A stretch of 64,000 bases of DNA, from contig NZ_CP015772.1 of NCBI RefSeq assembly GCF_001654455.1, positions 4,216,001-4,280,000 of the forward strand, in the 5' to 3' direction. Position numbers and translations under genes: made by a program. This DNA is from Niabella ginsenosidivorans (GTDB taxonomy: Bacteria; Bacteroidota; Bacteroidia; Chitinophagales; Chitinophagaceae). This document shows, piece after piece, positions 47,303 through 55,523 of this stretch; position 1 is the stretch's first letter, and every line of letters begins with the position of its first letter. Below the pieces are notes generated by a model. The model worked only from the letters and a program-made list of their open reading frames with translations, did no database searches and was not told the DNA's origin.

Positions 47303-48280
47303 ATGGAAGAACCTATTTTTGAGAACCGTATTAATCTTGCAGAACTGAATCAGGCGGTACTGAAAATGACCGATGAAATAAAAAAGATCATCATCGGGCA
47401 GAATGAAATGGTACAACTGATCATTGCAGCATTGCTGGCAGACGGCCATGTGCTGATACAGGGGGTACCAGGTGTTGCCAAGACATTAACAGCAAAATTA
47501 GTGGCACGTGCCGTTGATGCACAATTTTCCCGGATTCAGTTTACACCGGATCTTATGCCGTCTGACGTAATCGGCACACCGGTTTTTAATCCGGGTGATG
47601 CCCGTTTTGAATTCAAAAAAGGACCCGTATTCGGAAACATTATCCTGGTGGACGAAATTAACCGCGCTCCGGCAAAAACACAGGCTGCACTGCTGGAAGT
47701 AATGGAAGAACGCCAGATATCCGTTGATGGCAAAACCTACGCCATGGATGCACCGTTTATGGTAATAGCCACCCAAAACCCGGTAGAGCAGGAAGGCACT
47801 TATCGCCTGCCGGAAGCACAGCTGGACCGTTTCCTGTTTAAAATAGAAGTGCCTTATCCCAGTGAAGAGGAAGAGCTGCAGATACTGACGCGTTTTCACC
47901 AGCTGGCCAATCATAACGTGCTGGATGCTATTACCGGGGTATTGACAGGAGCGCAGATCAACCAGCTAAGACAGCAGGTAAAAGAAATCATTATAGAAGA
48001 AAAGCTGCTGTCCTTTATTGCCAGGCTGGTGCATCAGACCCGCAACAACAAAGCCATTTACCTGGGAGCTTCACCGCGCGCATCACTGGCCATCATGAAC
48101 GCATCAAAGGCAATGGCAGCAATAAAAGGCAGGGATTTTGTTACACCGGATGACATCATTACCGTTGCCGCGCCGGTCTTAAGACATCGCATTATTCTTT
48201 CTCCCGAAAAAGAAATGGAAGGCGTTACGGAAAACGAAACCATTCAGCAAATGATTAACGGACTGGAAATACCCCGGTAA
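47303..48280 (+). CDS. MoxR-type AAA+ ATPase
   Basis: About 325 aa. Walker A is in QGVPGVAKTLTAKL and Walker B in IILVDEINRAPAKTQ; TQNPVEQEGTYRLPEAQLDR is the sensor region typical of MoxR (AAA_3), and the C-terminal lid (AAA_lid_2) follows. MoxR proteins are chaperone-like ATPases that activate partners, often von Willebrand A or DUF58 proteins. The ATG at 47303 (MEEPIFENRINLAELNQA) is 13 bases after the previous stop. Confidence 0.93.
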   Translation: MEEPIFENRINLAELNQAVLKMTDEIKKIIIGQNEMVQLIIAALLADGHVLIQGVPGVAKTLTAKLVARAVDAQFSRIQFTPDLMPSDVIGTPVFNPGDARFEFKKGPVFGNIILVDEINRAPAKTQAALLEVMEERQISVDGKTYAMDAPFMVIATQNPVEQEGTYRLPEAQLDRFLFKIEVPYPSEEEELQILTRFHQLANHNVLDAITGVLTGAQINQLRQQVKEIIIEEKLLSFIARLVHQTRNNKAIYLGASPRASLAIMNASKAMAAIKGRDFVTPDDIITVAAPVLRHRIILSPEKEMEGVTENETIQQMINGLEIPR

Positions 48281-48321
48281 ACAATAGCTGATCTTATACA
48301 CTTAACCCCAAATTTCAACTG

Positions 48322-49644
48322 TTGCAGTCGTTCTATCTAAATAAAATCGTTTATTATATTGGCGGGGCAATAGCATTATTGTTCATAGCAAGTTATTTTC
48401 ATCCGCCGCTTTACCGGGTTGCAGCACTGCTAATGATCATCCTGCTCATAGCGGTACTTGCAGATGCAGTACTGGTTTATTCAAAAAAGAAAGGCATTAT
48501 TGCTACCCGCACTGTGCCGGACCGCATGAGCATCGGAGACGAGAACAGGATCAGCCTGCATCTGTTCAACAACTATTCCTATCCTGTAACTCTTTCAGTT
48601 ATTGATGAGCTGCCCGTTCAGTTCCAGGAGCGGCACTGGGCGAGGAAAGCAGACTTACAGGGCAGCCAGAGCGCTGAAATTGACTATTACCTAAAACCGC
48701 TTACCCGGGGAGAATATTTGTTTGAAGACATTAATATTTTTGTTACCGCGCCTTTACGGCTGGTAACAAGAAAGTTCAGGATCAGCGCAAGGAAAACCAC
48801 AAAGGTCTACCCTTCTTTTATGCAGATGCGCCGTTTTCAGCTACTGGCCATCAGCAACCGGCTACAGGAAGCGGGGATCAAGAAAACGCCCAAACTGGGG
48901 CATAGTATGGAATTTGACAACATCAAGGAATACGTCCGTGGCGATGATTACCGTACCATCAACTGGAAGGCAACCAGCCGTAAGGGGAATGTGATGGTAA
49001 ATAATTATACCGACGAAAAAAGCCAGCAGATCTATTGTGTCATCAACAAAGGGCGTGTAATGAAAATGCCCTTTGAAGGAATGACCCTGCTTGACTATGC
49101 CATTAATGCTTCCCTGGTGCTTTCCAATATTTCTATTGTAAAACAGGATAAAGCCGGGCTGATCACCTTTGCGGAGCAGCAGGACAGTTTTATTCCGGCT
49201 GATAAACGCCCCGGACAAATGAACCTGTTACTGGAAACCCTGTATAAACAACAAACACGCTTCCTGGAAGCGGATTATGAAAAGCTCTATGCCATTGTCC
49301 GTAACAGCATTACCAGCAGAAGCCTGCTGGTGCTGTTCACCAACTTTGAATCGCTGGAAGGCCTGCAGCGCGAATTGCCGGCATTGAAGCGAACAGCCCA
49401 TTATCATTTGTTACTGGTAGTGCTGTTTGAAAACACAGCCATAAAGGAATTAACCGAATCCAGGGCCGGTAATCTGGAAGAAGTCTATATAAAGACCATT
49501 GCCGAAAAATTTGCTTTTGAAAAACGCCAGATGGTAAAGGAACTGCAGCAAAATGGTATATTAAGCATTTTAACTACCCCCCAGCAGCTGACCGTAAATA
49601 CCATCAACAAATACCTGGAATTAAAGAACCGGGCCTGGATATAG
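48322..49644 (+). CDS. DUF58-domain protein
   Basis: A 440-aa protein with two N-terminal membrane helices (IVYYIGGAIALLFIASYF, VAALLMIILLIAVLADAVLV), a beta-rich part, then the DUF58 signature EYVRGDDYRTINWKATSRKG and a von Willebrand A-like C-terminus. The start is TTG at 48322, 41 bases after the MoxR stop. It is the last gene of the operon and the usual MoxR partner. Confidence 0.92.
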   Translation: MQSFYLNKIVYYIGGAIALLFIASYFHPPLYRVAALLMIILLIAVLADAVLVYSKKKGIIATRTVPDRMSIGDENRISLHLFNNYSYPVTLSVIDELPVQFQERHWARKADLQGSQSAEIDYYLKPLTRGEYLFEDINIFVTAPLRLVTRKFRISARKTTKVYPSFMQMRRFQLLAISNRLQEAGIKKTPKLGHSMEFDNIKEYVRGDDYRTINWKATSRKGNVMVNNYTDEKSQQIYCVINKGRVMKMPFEGMTLLDYAINASLVLSNISIVKQDKAGLITFAEQQDSFIPADKRPGQMNLLLETLYKQQTRFLEADYEKLYAIVRNSITSRSLLVLFTNFESLEGLQRELPALKRTAHYHLLLVVLFENTAIKELTESRAGNLEEVYIKTIAEKFAFEKRQMVKELQQNGILSILTTPQQLTVNTINKYLELKNRAWI

Positions 49645-49695
49645 CAATTATTCTGCAGAAATAAATGTAATTTCAATCCGAAAAAAACACCTTGT

Positions 49696-50414
49696 ATGAA
49701 TTATATAAATGAAAAAGCCCAATTAGTAACAGTTGAGGGAGATATACGGGAAGACAAATACGCTATTATATCATCTACCAAGTGGACCCAAATTCTTAGA
49801 TCTATCCATAGAAATAAATCTTCAGATTTATTTAGTGCAATTAGCCCGAGGGTAGATTTTAAACCTTTAGCTTTTCAGTCGCTACTTAAATTGAATAGTG
49901 TTCCCCTGGTATTCGATATGTCTGGTTTACAATTTACCAAACTTGTTAATTATGTTAATTCTTCTGAGGTTGAACATATCGGATATATAGTGTTTGATAG
50001 CAATCTTTGCAAAGTATATTTTGAGGTTGATGATACGGCACAGTCTACTGCTATTGAAACAGTGGTTAATTACTTGCCGGGTTACAGCTTTAAAGGTAGA
50101 AATAACACAGTCGTTATTAGCACTATTCATACCCATCCAGAGGAAGAAAATATAGAAAATTGGGAGTTACAGATCAACAACTATTTGATGCACAATATAG
50201 AAAAGACATTCCTGATTATATGGGAGCAGATGGTTATAGCGGTATAGCAAGGCGTGCACCTCATTATTCTATGGGAATTTATAATGTGGATTATTATAGC
50301 GTAGGAGGAAAGAGATTATCAAAAAATAACATTTGCACAAATCATTCTTTAATAAGTGGGGCCTTTAATATTTTAAAACACGCACTCCATGAATATATTA
50401 CCTACCATTATTAA
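49696..50414 (+). pseudogene. JAB/MPN- or DUF4329-like metalloprotease domain protein, one frameshift, AT-rich
   Basis: Two frames give about 240 aa. The first starts MNYINEKAQLVTVEGDIRED and reaches IVFDSNLCKVYFEVDDTAQS and the metal motif ISTIHTHPEEEN (H-x-H-P). After the 4-A run 50156-50159, the reading continues in the next frame as GVTDQQLFDAQYRKDIPDYM and ends in ISGAFNILKHALHEYITYHY. One added A gives IEKLGVTD, a good continuation. The H-x-H-P plus a later T/S-D is like JAB and DUF4329 domains seen in polymorphic toxins or ubiquitin-like systems; function here is unknown. Composition is clearly more AT-rich than both sides. Confidence 0.55.
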
Positions 50415-51042
50415 ATCAACAGGCAGTTTTTTGTTGCTTATTTTCCTCAGTTGCACATCCAGGTCCTCAAAAAGTACCATCCCCGGAACAGTTGAAAAGG
50501 AGGCCATAATCCCGAGACCAGATACTACTCCTGTAAAAGAAGATACTATTTATAAAATGCTGGGGTTGGCATCCCTGGAACCAGGTTCACCAACAGAAAC
50601 GCTTCGGGTCCACTATACGGGGTATCCCTGGCTTGGTGGTGAAGTAATTATAATAAAGATGGAGCCGGGAGATACCTCGGCCAAAAATTACAGATATAAG
50701 GCAACCTTGCAAACCAAAAAAGATCAATATCCGCACACGGTACATGATATAAAACCGCTGATACCCTGGAAAAATGTAACAGATAGCATCCATGCTTATG
50801 CAATTAATACATGGGAACCGCAACTACTGCCTGAAGACAAGGCTGTTGCTGATGGCAAAATAGCCATCATTCAATATACCGATGGAAAAGGCAACCTGAA
50901 AACAGTTGCCTACCAGAGCCCGCAACTATTTAATGACCCAGGCAGTAAAAAAGCAAGCGCCTTTTTAAATTTTATCAACCGTTCCGTTACTCCTATCTTT
51001 CACACTGTAATTGATGAAAAACGTATTATAGAACAGCAATAA
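50389..51042 (+). CDS. Lipoprotein of unknown function in the AT-rich island
   Basis: A 217-aa protein with a lipobox (LLLIFLSCTS). The mature part has a proline/threonine-rich stretch and a beta-rich domain (ETLRVHYTGYPWLGGEVIII, GKIAIIQYTDGKGNLKTVAY). Its start lies inside the end of the JAB-like gene, so the pair is probably cotranscribed, as effector and partner or by chance. No family recognised. Confidence 0.65.
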   Translation: MNILPTIIKSTGSFLLLIFLSCTSRSSKSTIPGTVEKEAIIPRPDTTPVKEDTIYKMLGLASLEPGSPTETLRVHYTGYPWLGGEVIIIKMEPGDTSAKNYRYKATLQTKKDQYPHTVHDIKPLIPWKNVTDSIHAYAINTWEPQLLPEDKAVADGKIAIIQYTDGKGNLKTVAYQSPQLFNDPGSKKASAFLNFINRSVTPIFHTVIDEKRIIEQQ

Positions 51043-51139
51043 CCCCGGTCGAATCCGGGTCGCTGCGGAGCCTAAGGAAAAGATACCCTATCTGAGGTTT
51101 CTACATTCAACAAATCTGCACACAGGTAAATTATGCCTT

Positions 51140-51469
51140 TTAGCCCAATAAAGGCCGCGGATCAAACAGCACCTTTAACGAATGGATCTGTTCATTGCAG
51201 ATGTGGTACCATCCTGATGCCAGGATCTGCCTGCCGCCCATGTCAATCATATACCACAGGCACACGTCATCAGCCGCTTCAAAAACCTGAAGTACCCTGT
51301 ATTTTAATTTCATCTGCTTCATCTCGTTTATATAAACCAGGGCCCCTGCTCTTCTTCCCAGCACCCCTTCAAACACAAAATCCTCATACAGGCAATTCTG
51401 TGCCCCTTCAAAATCTTCCTTATTAAGGCACTCGACAAATTGTTTAACCAGCTCCGTTTTTTTATTCAT
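51140..51469 (-). CDS. SnoaL-like / NTF2-fold protein
   Basis: A 109-aa protein, MNKKTELVKQFVECLNKEDF, then YEDFVFEGVLGRRAG and WYMIDMGGRQILASGWYHIC: the alpha+beta cone of the NTF2/SnoaL family. Ligand unknown. It lies directly downstream of the Crp-type regulator gene on the same strand, but has its own promoter with a perfect CRP-like site (51521-51536). Confidence 0.78.
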   Translation of the reverse strand: MNKKTELVKQFVECLNKEDFEGAQNCLYEDFVFEGVLGRRAGALVYINEMKQMKLKYRVLQVFEAADDVCLWYMIDMGGRQILASGWYHICNEQIHSLKVLFDPRPLLG

Positions 51470-51490
51470 GATCTACTGTTTTAACAGGTG

Positions 51491-51536
51491 CAAAACTAAC
51501 AGCAGGCAGCAGATCCATTGTGTGACAATCGTCACA
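51491..51536 (-). promoter_or_regulatory. Promoter with CRP-type palindrome TGTGA-N6-TCACA
   Basis: TGTGACAATCGTCACA (51521-51536) is a perfect 16-bp site with E. coli CRP half-sites. On the minus strand TAGTTTTG (51498-51491), an exact TAnnTTTG box, follows it. The site centre lies about 31-37 bases upstream of the box and near -43 from the expected start, a class II activator position. The SnoaL-like ATG is at 51469. Confidence 0.7.
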
Positions 51537-51562
51537 AAAAAATTCCATCCTCTTTTTGAAAC

Positions 51563-52132
51563 CTATTGGCTTCTTCGGTTCCGGATTCTGCTCAACGTTT
51601 CCCGTGCCACTCCTAAAAAAGGAGCCAGTTGCAGCAACGGGATACGTTGCAGCATAAAAGGATAATTTTCTTCCAGATATCGCAACCGTTCCGCAGCCAT
51701 ATAAAGCTTAAACAGCGTAGCAAAAGTTTCCTGACGGGCAGCAAACAGCCGGATGCAATGACGCCCCACTGTTTCTATCTCCGGCGATCGCTTCCCCGCC
51801 TCCATTAATAGCTGCTTATCAAATTGCGTTACTGATAATGGCTCGCAGGCAGTCATAAAATACTCAGATGGCCTGTCACTTCCAAAACTGCTGATATTGG
51901 TAGCTATATCGCCTTCAAAAAAGAAGCCTGTATTTTTTACCACCCCGTTAATTGTATAGTAACTTTTACAATATCCCTTTTCAATAAAATATAATGAGCG
52001 GCATACCTGGCCCTCTTTCAAAAGGTATTCATTCTTTTTAAAGTTTTTTTTAGTAAGCGCCGGCTGTAATAAGGTCCAGCTTTCATCAGAAAAAGAGGTC
52101 AATGAGCGGATAAATTTCAGTAAAGCATCCAT
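51563..52132 (-). CDS. Crp/Fnr-family transcriptional regulator
   Basis: A 189-aa protein: cNMP-binding-like beta-barrel (about 20-115), long dimer helix (120-150) and winged helix (150-189). The recognition helix GVARETLSRIRNRR has R177, E178 and R182 in the same spacing as E. coli CRP R180, E181 and R185, the residues that read TGTGA; many Bacteroidota members have P instead of the first R here (from memory). The cyclic-nucleotide pocket lacks the usual GEL...R-S/T pattern, so the ligand may not be cAMP. It precedes the SnoaL-like gene, whose promoter has a TGTGA palindrome. Confidence 0.88.
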   Translation of the reverse strand: MDALLKFIRSLTSFSDESWTLLQPALTKKNFKKNEYLLKEGQVCRSLYFIEKGYCKSYYTINGVVKNTGFFFEGDIATNISSFGSDRPSEYFMTACEPLSVTQFDKQLLMEAGKRSPEIETVGRHCIRLFAARQETFATLFKLYMAAERLRYLEENYPFMLQRIPLLQLAPFLGVARETLSRIRNRRSQ

Positions 52133-52201
52133 AGTGGCTGTTATTGAATAATTAACAGGATGTAATCCGGAGGGTACCCGAAAGGCCGGCTAAAACCCGG
52201 T

Positions 52202-53068
52202 TCACTTCCATAATAACAAAAACACCCATACAAAAGGAATGGCTATCAGCAGTGAATCAAACCGGTCCATAAAACCGCCATGGCCCGGCATAATATGACC
52301 GCTGTCCTTTACCCCTGCCAGGCGTTTCATCTTTGATTCCAGCAGGTCGCCCGCAGTGCCGGCAATAGCCGCTACAAGGGAAATACCCAGCAATGCCCGC
52401 CACTGGAACCAGTACTGCAGAGCCAGCGTAACAGCCGCTATACAAAGCAGCATTCCTCCAATTGTTCCTTCCAGTGTTTTCTTGGGTGATATTTTTGAGA
52501 ATGGTGTCCTGCCGATCATTGAGCCCACCAGGTACGCACAGGTATCATTGATCCAGATAGCAATGATCAATAATACCGGAATATAGAATCCTGAATCAGC
52601 TACCCGGCCGGGGTTCGTCATAATATGGATATCTGTTGAGCAGCGCAGTTGCAGCAATAAACCCCAGCTCAGGGAAATATATAAAAAGCCAAACGCCGCA
52701 ATACCCGTTGCCTTTATACTGATGCGCTGCTGGTTAAAGATGCCCGTGATGAGCAACACCAGGCCGGCTATAAGGAATGGCAGGGAAAAATTTTGCTGAA
52801 GCGCATAGCCCCATAGCCGGAGCCCGTTACAAAACAGCAGCAGGATGTGAAAACCAGCCAAACAGAATCCCAACTTTAAATAAGGATGAAACGGCTGGCC
52901 GCAGATCTTTTCAACCAGCTTCAGATACTCCCACCAGCAGCCAAAATGAATAACAGCGATCAATAAAAAAAAACTCCACTCATTATATAACAGCCCCCCC
53001 ATCATCACCGCAACAAAAATAAGTGCGGTCAATGCTCTTGTCCAGAATGTTTTCCAGTTAAACGCCAT
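52202..53068 (-). CDS. cdsA: Phosphatidate cytidylyltransferase
   Basis: A 288-aa, about 8-helix enzyme that makes CDP-diacylglycerol from phosphatidate and CTP. The C-terminal signature is complete: ISPKKTLEGTIGGM, then GTAGDLLESKMKRLAGVKDS and MPGHGGFMDRFDSLL with the essential aspartates. Its 5' end overlaps the CPBP gene by 11 bases, so the two are cotranscribed. Confidence 0.95.
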   Translation of the reverse strand: MAFNWKTFWTRALTALIFVAVMMGGLLYNEWSFFLLIAVIHFGCWWEYLKLVEKICGQPFHPYLKLGFCLAGFHILLLFCNGLRLWGYALQQNFSLPFLIAGLVLLITGIFNQQRISIKATGIAAFGFLYISLSWGLLLQLRCSTDIHIMTNPGRVADSGFYIPVLLIIAIWINDTCAYLVGSMIGRTPFSKISPKKTLEGTIGGMLLCIAAVTLALQYWFQWRALLGISLVAAIAGTAGDLLESKMKRLAGVKDSGHIMPGHGGFMDRFDSLLIAIPFVWVFLLLWK

Positions 53069-53975
53069 CAGCCAGCTCCGTTTGTTTTGTTTTTCTGAAT
53101 AATAAAAGAAACAGCAAAACCACTACAGGTATTGCTGCCAGACCCCAATAACTGCCACTTTTATCATTCATGGCATCAGCAACCGATTTTCCTGCCTGTA
53201 CCTCTGTGTACATCATAATTACGGCTAAAGCATTATTGATAAAATGGGCCAGAATATTCAGCCAGATGCTGCCGGTTAACTGATAGATGAGCCCTAAAAT
53301 GATTCCCAGCGCAAATCTTGATAAAAACCCATAGCCGGACATATGTACCGCGCTAAAGATAAGGCTGACCACAATTACAGAAAGCCAGAGGTTTCTGTTA
53401 CTCCGGTACATAAAGTTCTGCAGGCCTCCGCGGAAAAAGGTTTCCTCGCAGATAGCCGGAACCAGCGCCAGTATAAGAACCGAGACCACCAGTTCCGATG
53501 GGTTTTTTAAACTGATCAATCCGGTAACCTGTGAGGCATACATATTTTCCCAGCGGTCAAAAAAGATTTTTACCTGCTGGGGCAACGGCAACTGGTAGGT
53601 AAGATAGCCCAGCGCGCTGCTAACACCCAGGCCGGTTAAAATAATACCCACGGTAAGCACAAGCTGCCGGGCACCCGGTTTTTGCTCAAAACCGATCAGC
53701 TTCAGGGGTTTGCGGCTTAAAAAAGCGGCCGTAGCAATTGCAGGTACCAGGAATCCGAAAACGGTGGTAAATGTTTGCAATACCTGCATTTCTTTCAGGT
53801 AGGCTGGGTTTCCCATTGCTGTAGTGATGTCTGCCATACTTTTCCCGGTCATTACCGTCCAGAGAATGCCTCCCAGGAGGGTTCCAAAAATCATCCCCGC
53901 AATTCCGAAAGCGATCAGCATAAAAAAACCGGCAGTATAGGAAACAGGTTTCTTGTAAGGGTCTTCTGTCATCAT
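53058..53975 (-). CDS. CPBP-family intramembrane metalloprotease
   Basis: About 305 aa with 8 membrane segments. The Abi/CAAX motifs are visible: EETFFRGGLQNFMYR (E-E-x3-R), FSAVHMSGYGF (F-x3-H) and LAHFINNALAV (H-x3-N). Family members process membrane proteins or confer self-immunity to bacteriocins. Two ATG codons (53975 and 53972) start MMTEDPYKKP; a longer reading from 54086 has no support and would cross the divergent promoter region before dusB. Confidence 0.87.
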   Translation of the reverse strand: MMTEDPYKKPVSYTAGFFMLIAFGIAGMIFGTLLGGILWTVMTGKSMADITTAMGNPAYLKEMQVLQTFTTVFGFLVPAIATAAFLSRKPLKLIGFEQKPGARQLVLTVGIILTGLGVSSALGYLTYQLPLPQQVKIFFDRWENMYASQVTGLISLKNPSELVVSVLILALVPAICEETFFRGGLQNFMYRSNRNLWLSVIVVSLIFSAVHMSGYGFLSRFALGIILGLIYQLTGSIWLNILAHFINNALAVIMMYTEVQAGKSVADAMNDKSGSYWGLAAIPVVVLLFLLLFRKTKQTELADGV

Positions 53976-54127
53976 CAAAAAAATAAATTGTAACTTTGCA
54001 AACTCAAAAATAGCTGAATTAATAGTAGGATTCAGCATTGAGATAAGAGTATTCAGACTTTTAGCAGTTATTTTCCGGCAATACACTATTTTCTGAAGTC
54101 TCCGATCTCAATACTCAAATCTTTTAA

Positions 54128-55168
54128 ATGGTAAACATAGGCAATATATCATTACCGGATTTCCCGCTTTTGCTGGCTCCTATGGAGGACGTCAGCGATC
54201 CTCCTTTCCGTGCCGTATGCAAAGACAATGGCGCAGACCTGATGTACACAGAGTTCATCAGCAGTGAAGGGTTGATCCGCGATGCGATCAAAAGCCGCCG
54301 GAAACTGGACATTTTTGACTATGAGCGCCCTGTTGGCATACAGATCTTCGGGGGTGATGAAGACAGCCTGGCGATGGCGGCTAAGATTGTAGAAGTAACA
54401 CAGCCCGATCTTCTGGATATCAACTTTGGATGTCCGGTAAAAAAAGTGGCATTAAAAGGCGCCGGTGCAGGGGTATTAAAAGATGTAGACCTGATGGTGC
54501 GCCTGACTGGAGCTGTTGTAAAGTCTACTTCCCTGCCCGTAACCGTTAAAACAAGGCTGGGGTGGGACGATAGCATGCTGAACATAGAAGAGGTAGCAGA
54601 GCGTCTGCAGGATGTAGGCATTCAGGCACTGGCCATTCACGGCCGCACCCGCTGCCAGATGTATAAAGGAACTGCCGACTGGACACTGATCGGGAAAGTA
54701 AAGAATAACCCACGTATAAAGATCCCCATTTTTGGTAACGGAGATATTGACAGTCCGCAAAAAGCACTGGAATACAAAAACCGTTATGGGGTGGATGGCA
54801 TTATGATCGGCCGTGCGGCAATTGGGTATCCCTGGATCTTCAGGGAGATCAAACATTTTGTCCGCACCGGGGAACTATTGGCCCCTCCCACTGTTGAAGA
54901 ACGCGTAAATGTGGTGCGGAAGCATTTGCAGAAAAGCGTGGAATGGAAAGGCCCCATTGTAGGCATCAATGAAATGCGCCGTCACTATGCCAACTACCTG
55001 AAAGGATTGCCCAATATTAAAGAATACAGGAGCAAATTGGTGCGTCTTTCGGGGGAAGCCGCTATCCGGGAAGTACTGGACGAGATTATTGAAAAATATT
55101 CGGGTTTTGAGATCGAAGCCGCACCTATTGAATTGGTCAATTATCATGAAAAGTGCCCGGTGAACTGA
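54128..55168 (+). CDS. dusB: tRNA-dihydrouridine synthase (DusB type)
   Basis: A 346-aa FMN-dependent TIM-barrel enzyme that reduces uridines in the tRNA D-loop. LLLAPMEDVSDPPFRAVCKD at the start, the catalytic cysteine in DINFGCPVKKVALKGAGAG, the VKTRLGWDD and LAIHGRTRCQMYKGTADW blocks and IFGNGDIDSPQKALEY are diagnostic. DusB is the usual member in Bacteroidota. It is divergent from the CPBP gene. Confidence 0.94.
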   Translation: MVNIGNISLPDFPLLLAPMEDVSDPPFRAVCKDNGADLMYTEFISSEGLIRDAIKSRRKLDIFDYERPVGIQIFGGDEDSLAMAAKIVEVTQPDLLDINFGCPVKKVALKGAGAGVLKDVDLMVRLTGAVVKSTSLPVTVKTRLGWDDSMLNIEEVAERLQDVGIQALAIHGRTRCQMYKGTADWTLIGKVKNNPRIKIPIFGNGDIDSPQKALEYKNRYGVDGIMIGRAAIGYPWIFREIKHFVRTGELLAPPTVEERVNVVRKHLQKSVEWKGPIVGINEMRRHYANYLKGLPNIKEYRSKLVRLSGEAAIREVLDEIIEKYSGFEIEAAPIELVNYHEKCPVN

Positions 55169-55220
55169 CAGTACCTACCCCCGGAATGATTATCTTTACA
55201 GGAACCATGAATGCATTTTG

Positions 55221-55455
55221 ATGGATCCGGAAAATAAAGCAGAAGAACCCTTTGTCCCTTACGGAACAATCACTTCCTTAGATCAGCTTAACTTAGCTGA
55301 GCGCTACTCCTATGCCAATTATTTCCGGTGGAAATTTCAGGAAAGGGTGGAAAGATGGTAAATACTCCGGGCTGAAACCTTTTACAGCCGATGATGAAAT
55401 CAGCCCCTCCCTGTTCCCTGATCTCAAATTTAAAGTGAGCGAAATAGTTGAATAA
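55221..55455 (+). pseudogene. Uma2-family nuclease remnant with internal deletion
   Basis: A short frame begins MDPENKAEEPFVPYGTITSL and reads NLAERYSYANYFRWKFQERV before a stop. Directly after, in another frame, GKYSGLKPFTADDEISPSLF and PDLKFKVSEIVE* follow. The first part matches the start and the second the end of Uma2 (DUF820) proteins of about 190-200 aa as I remember them, so about 110 residues including the catalytic core are missing. The gene is dead. Confidence 0.65.
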
Positions 55456-55523
55456 AGATAAATAATTCCGGTTCAGATGCTCCTGTGTATCTATTGACAC
55501 ATCTTCTTTATTTTTACTGCTCT

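Noticed and set aside
51133-51426. Plus-strand frame opposite the SnoaL-like gene
   Set aside because: Low-complexity S/P/H-rich shadow; the minus-strand SnoaL-like gene has matching motifs.
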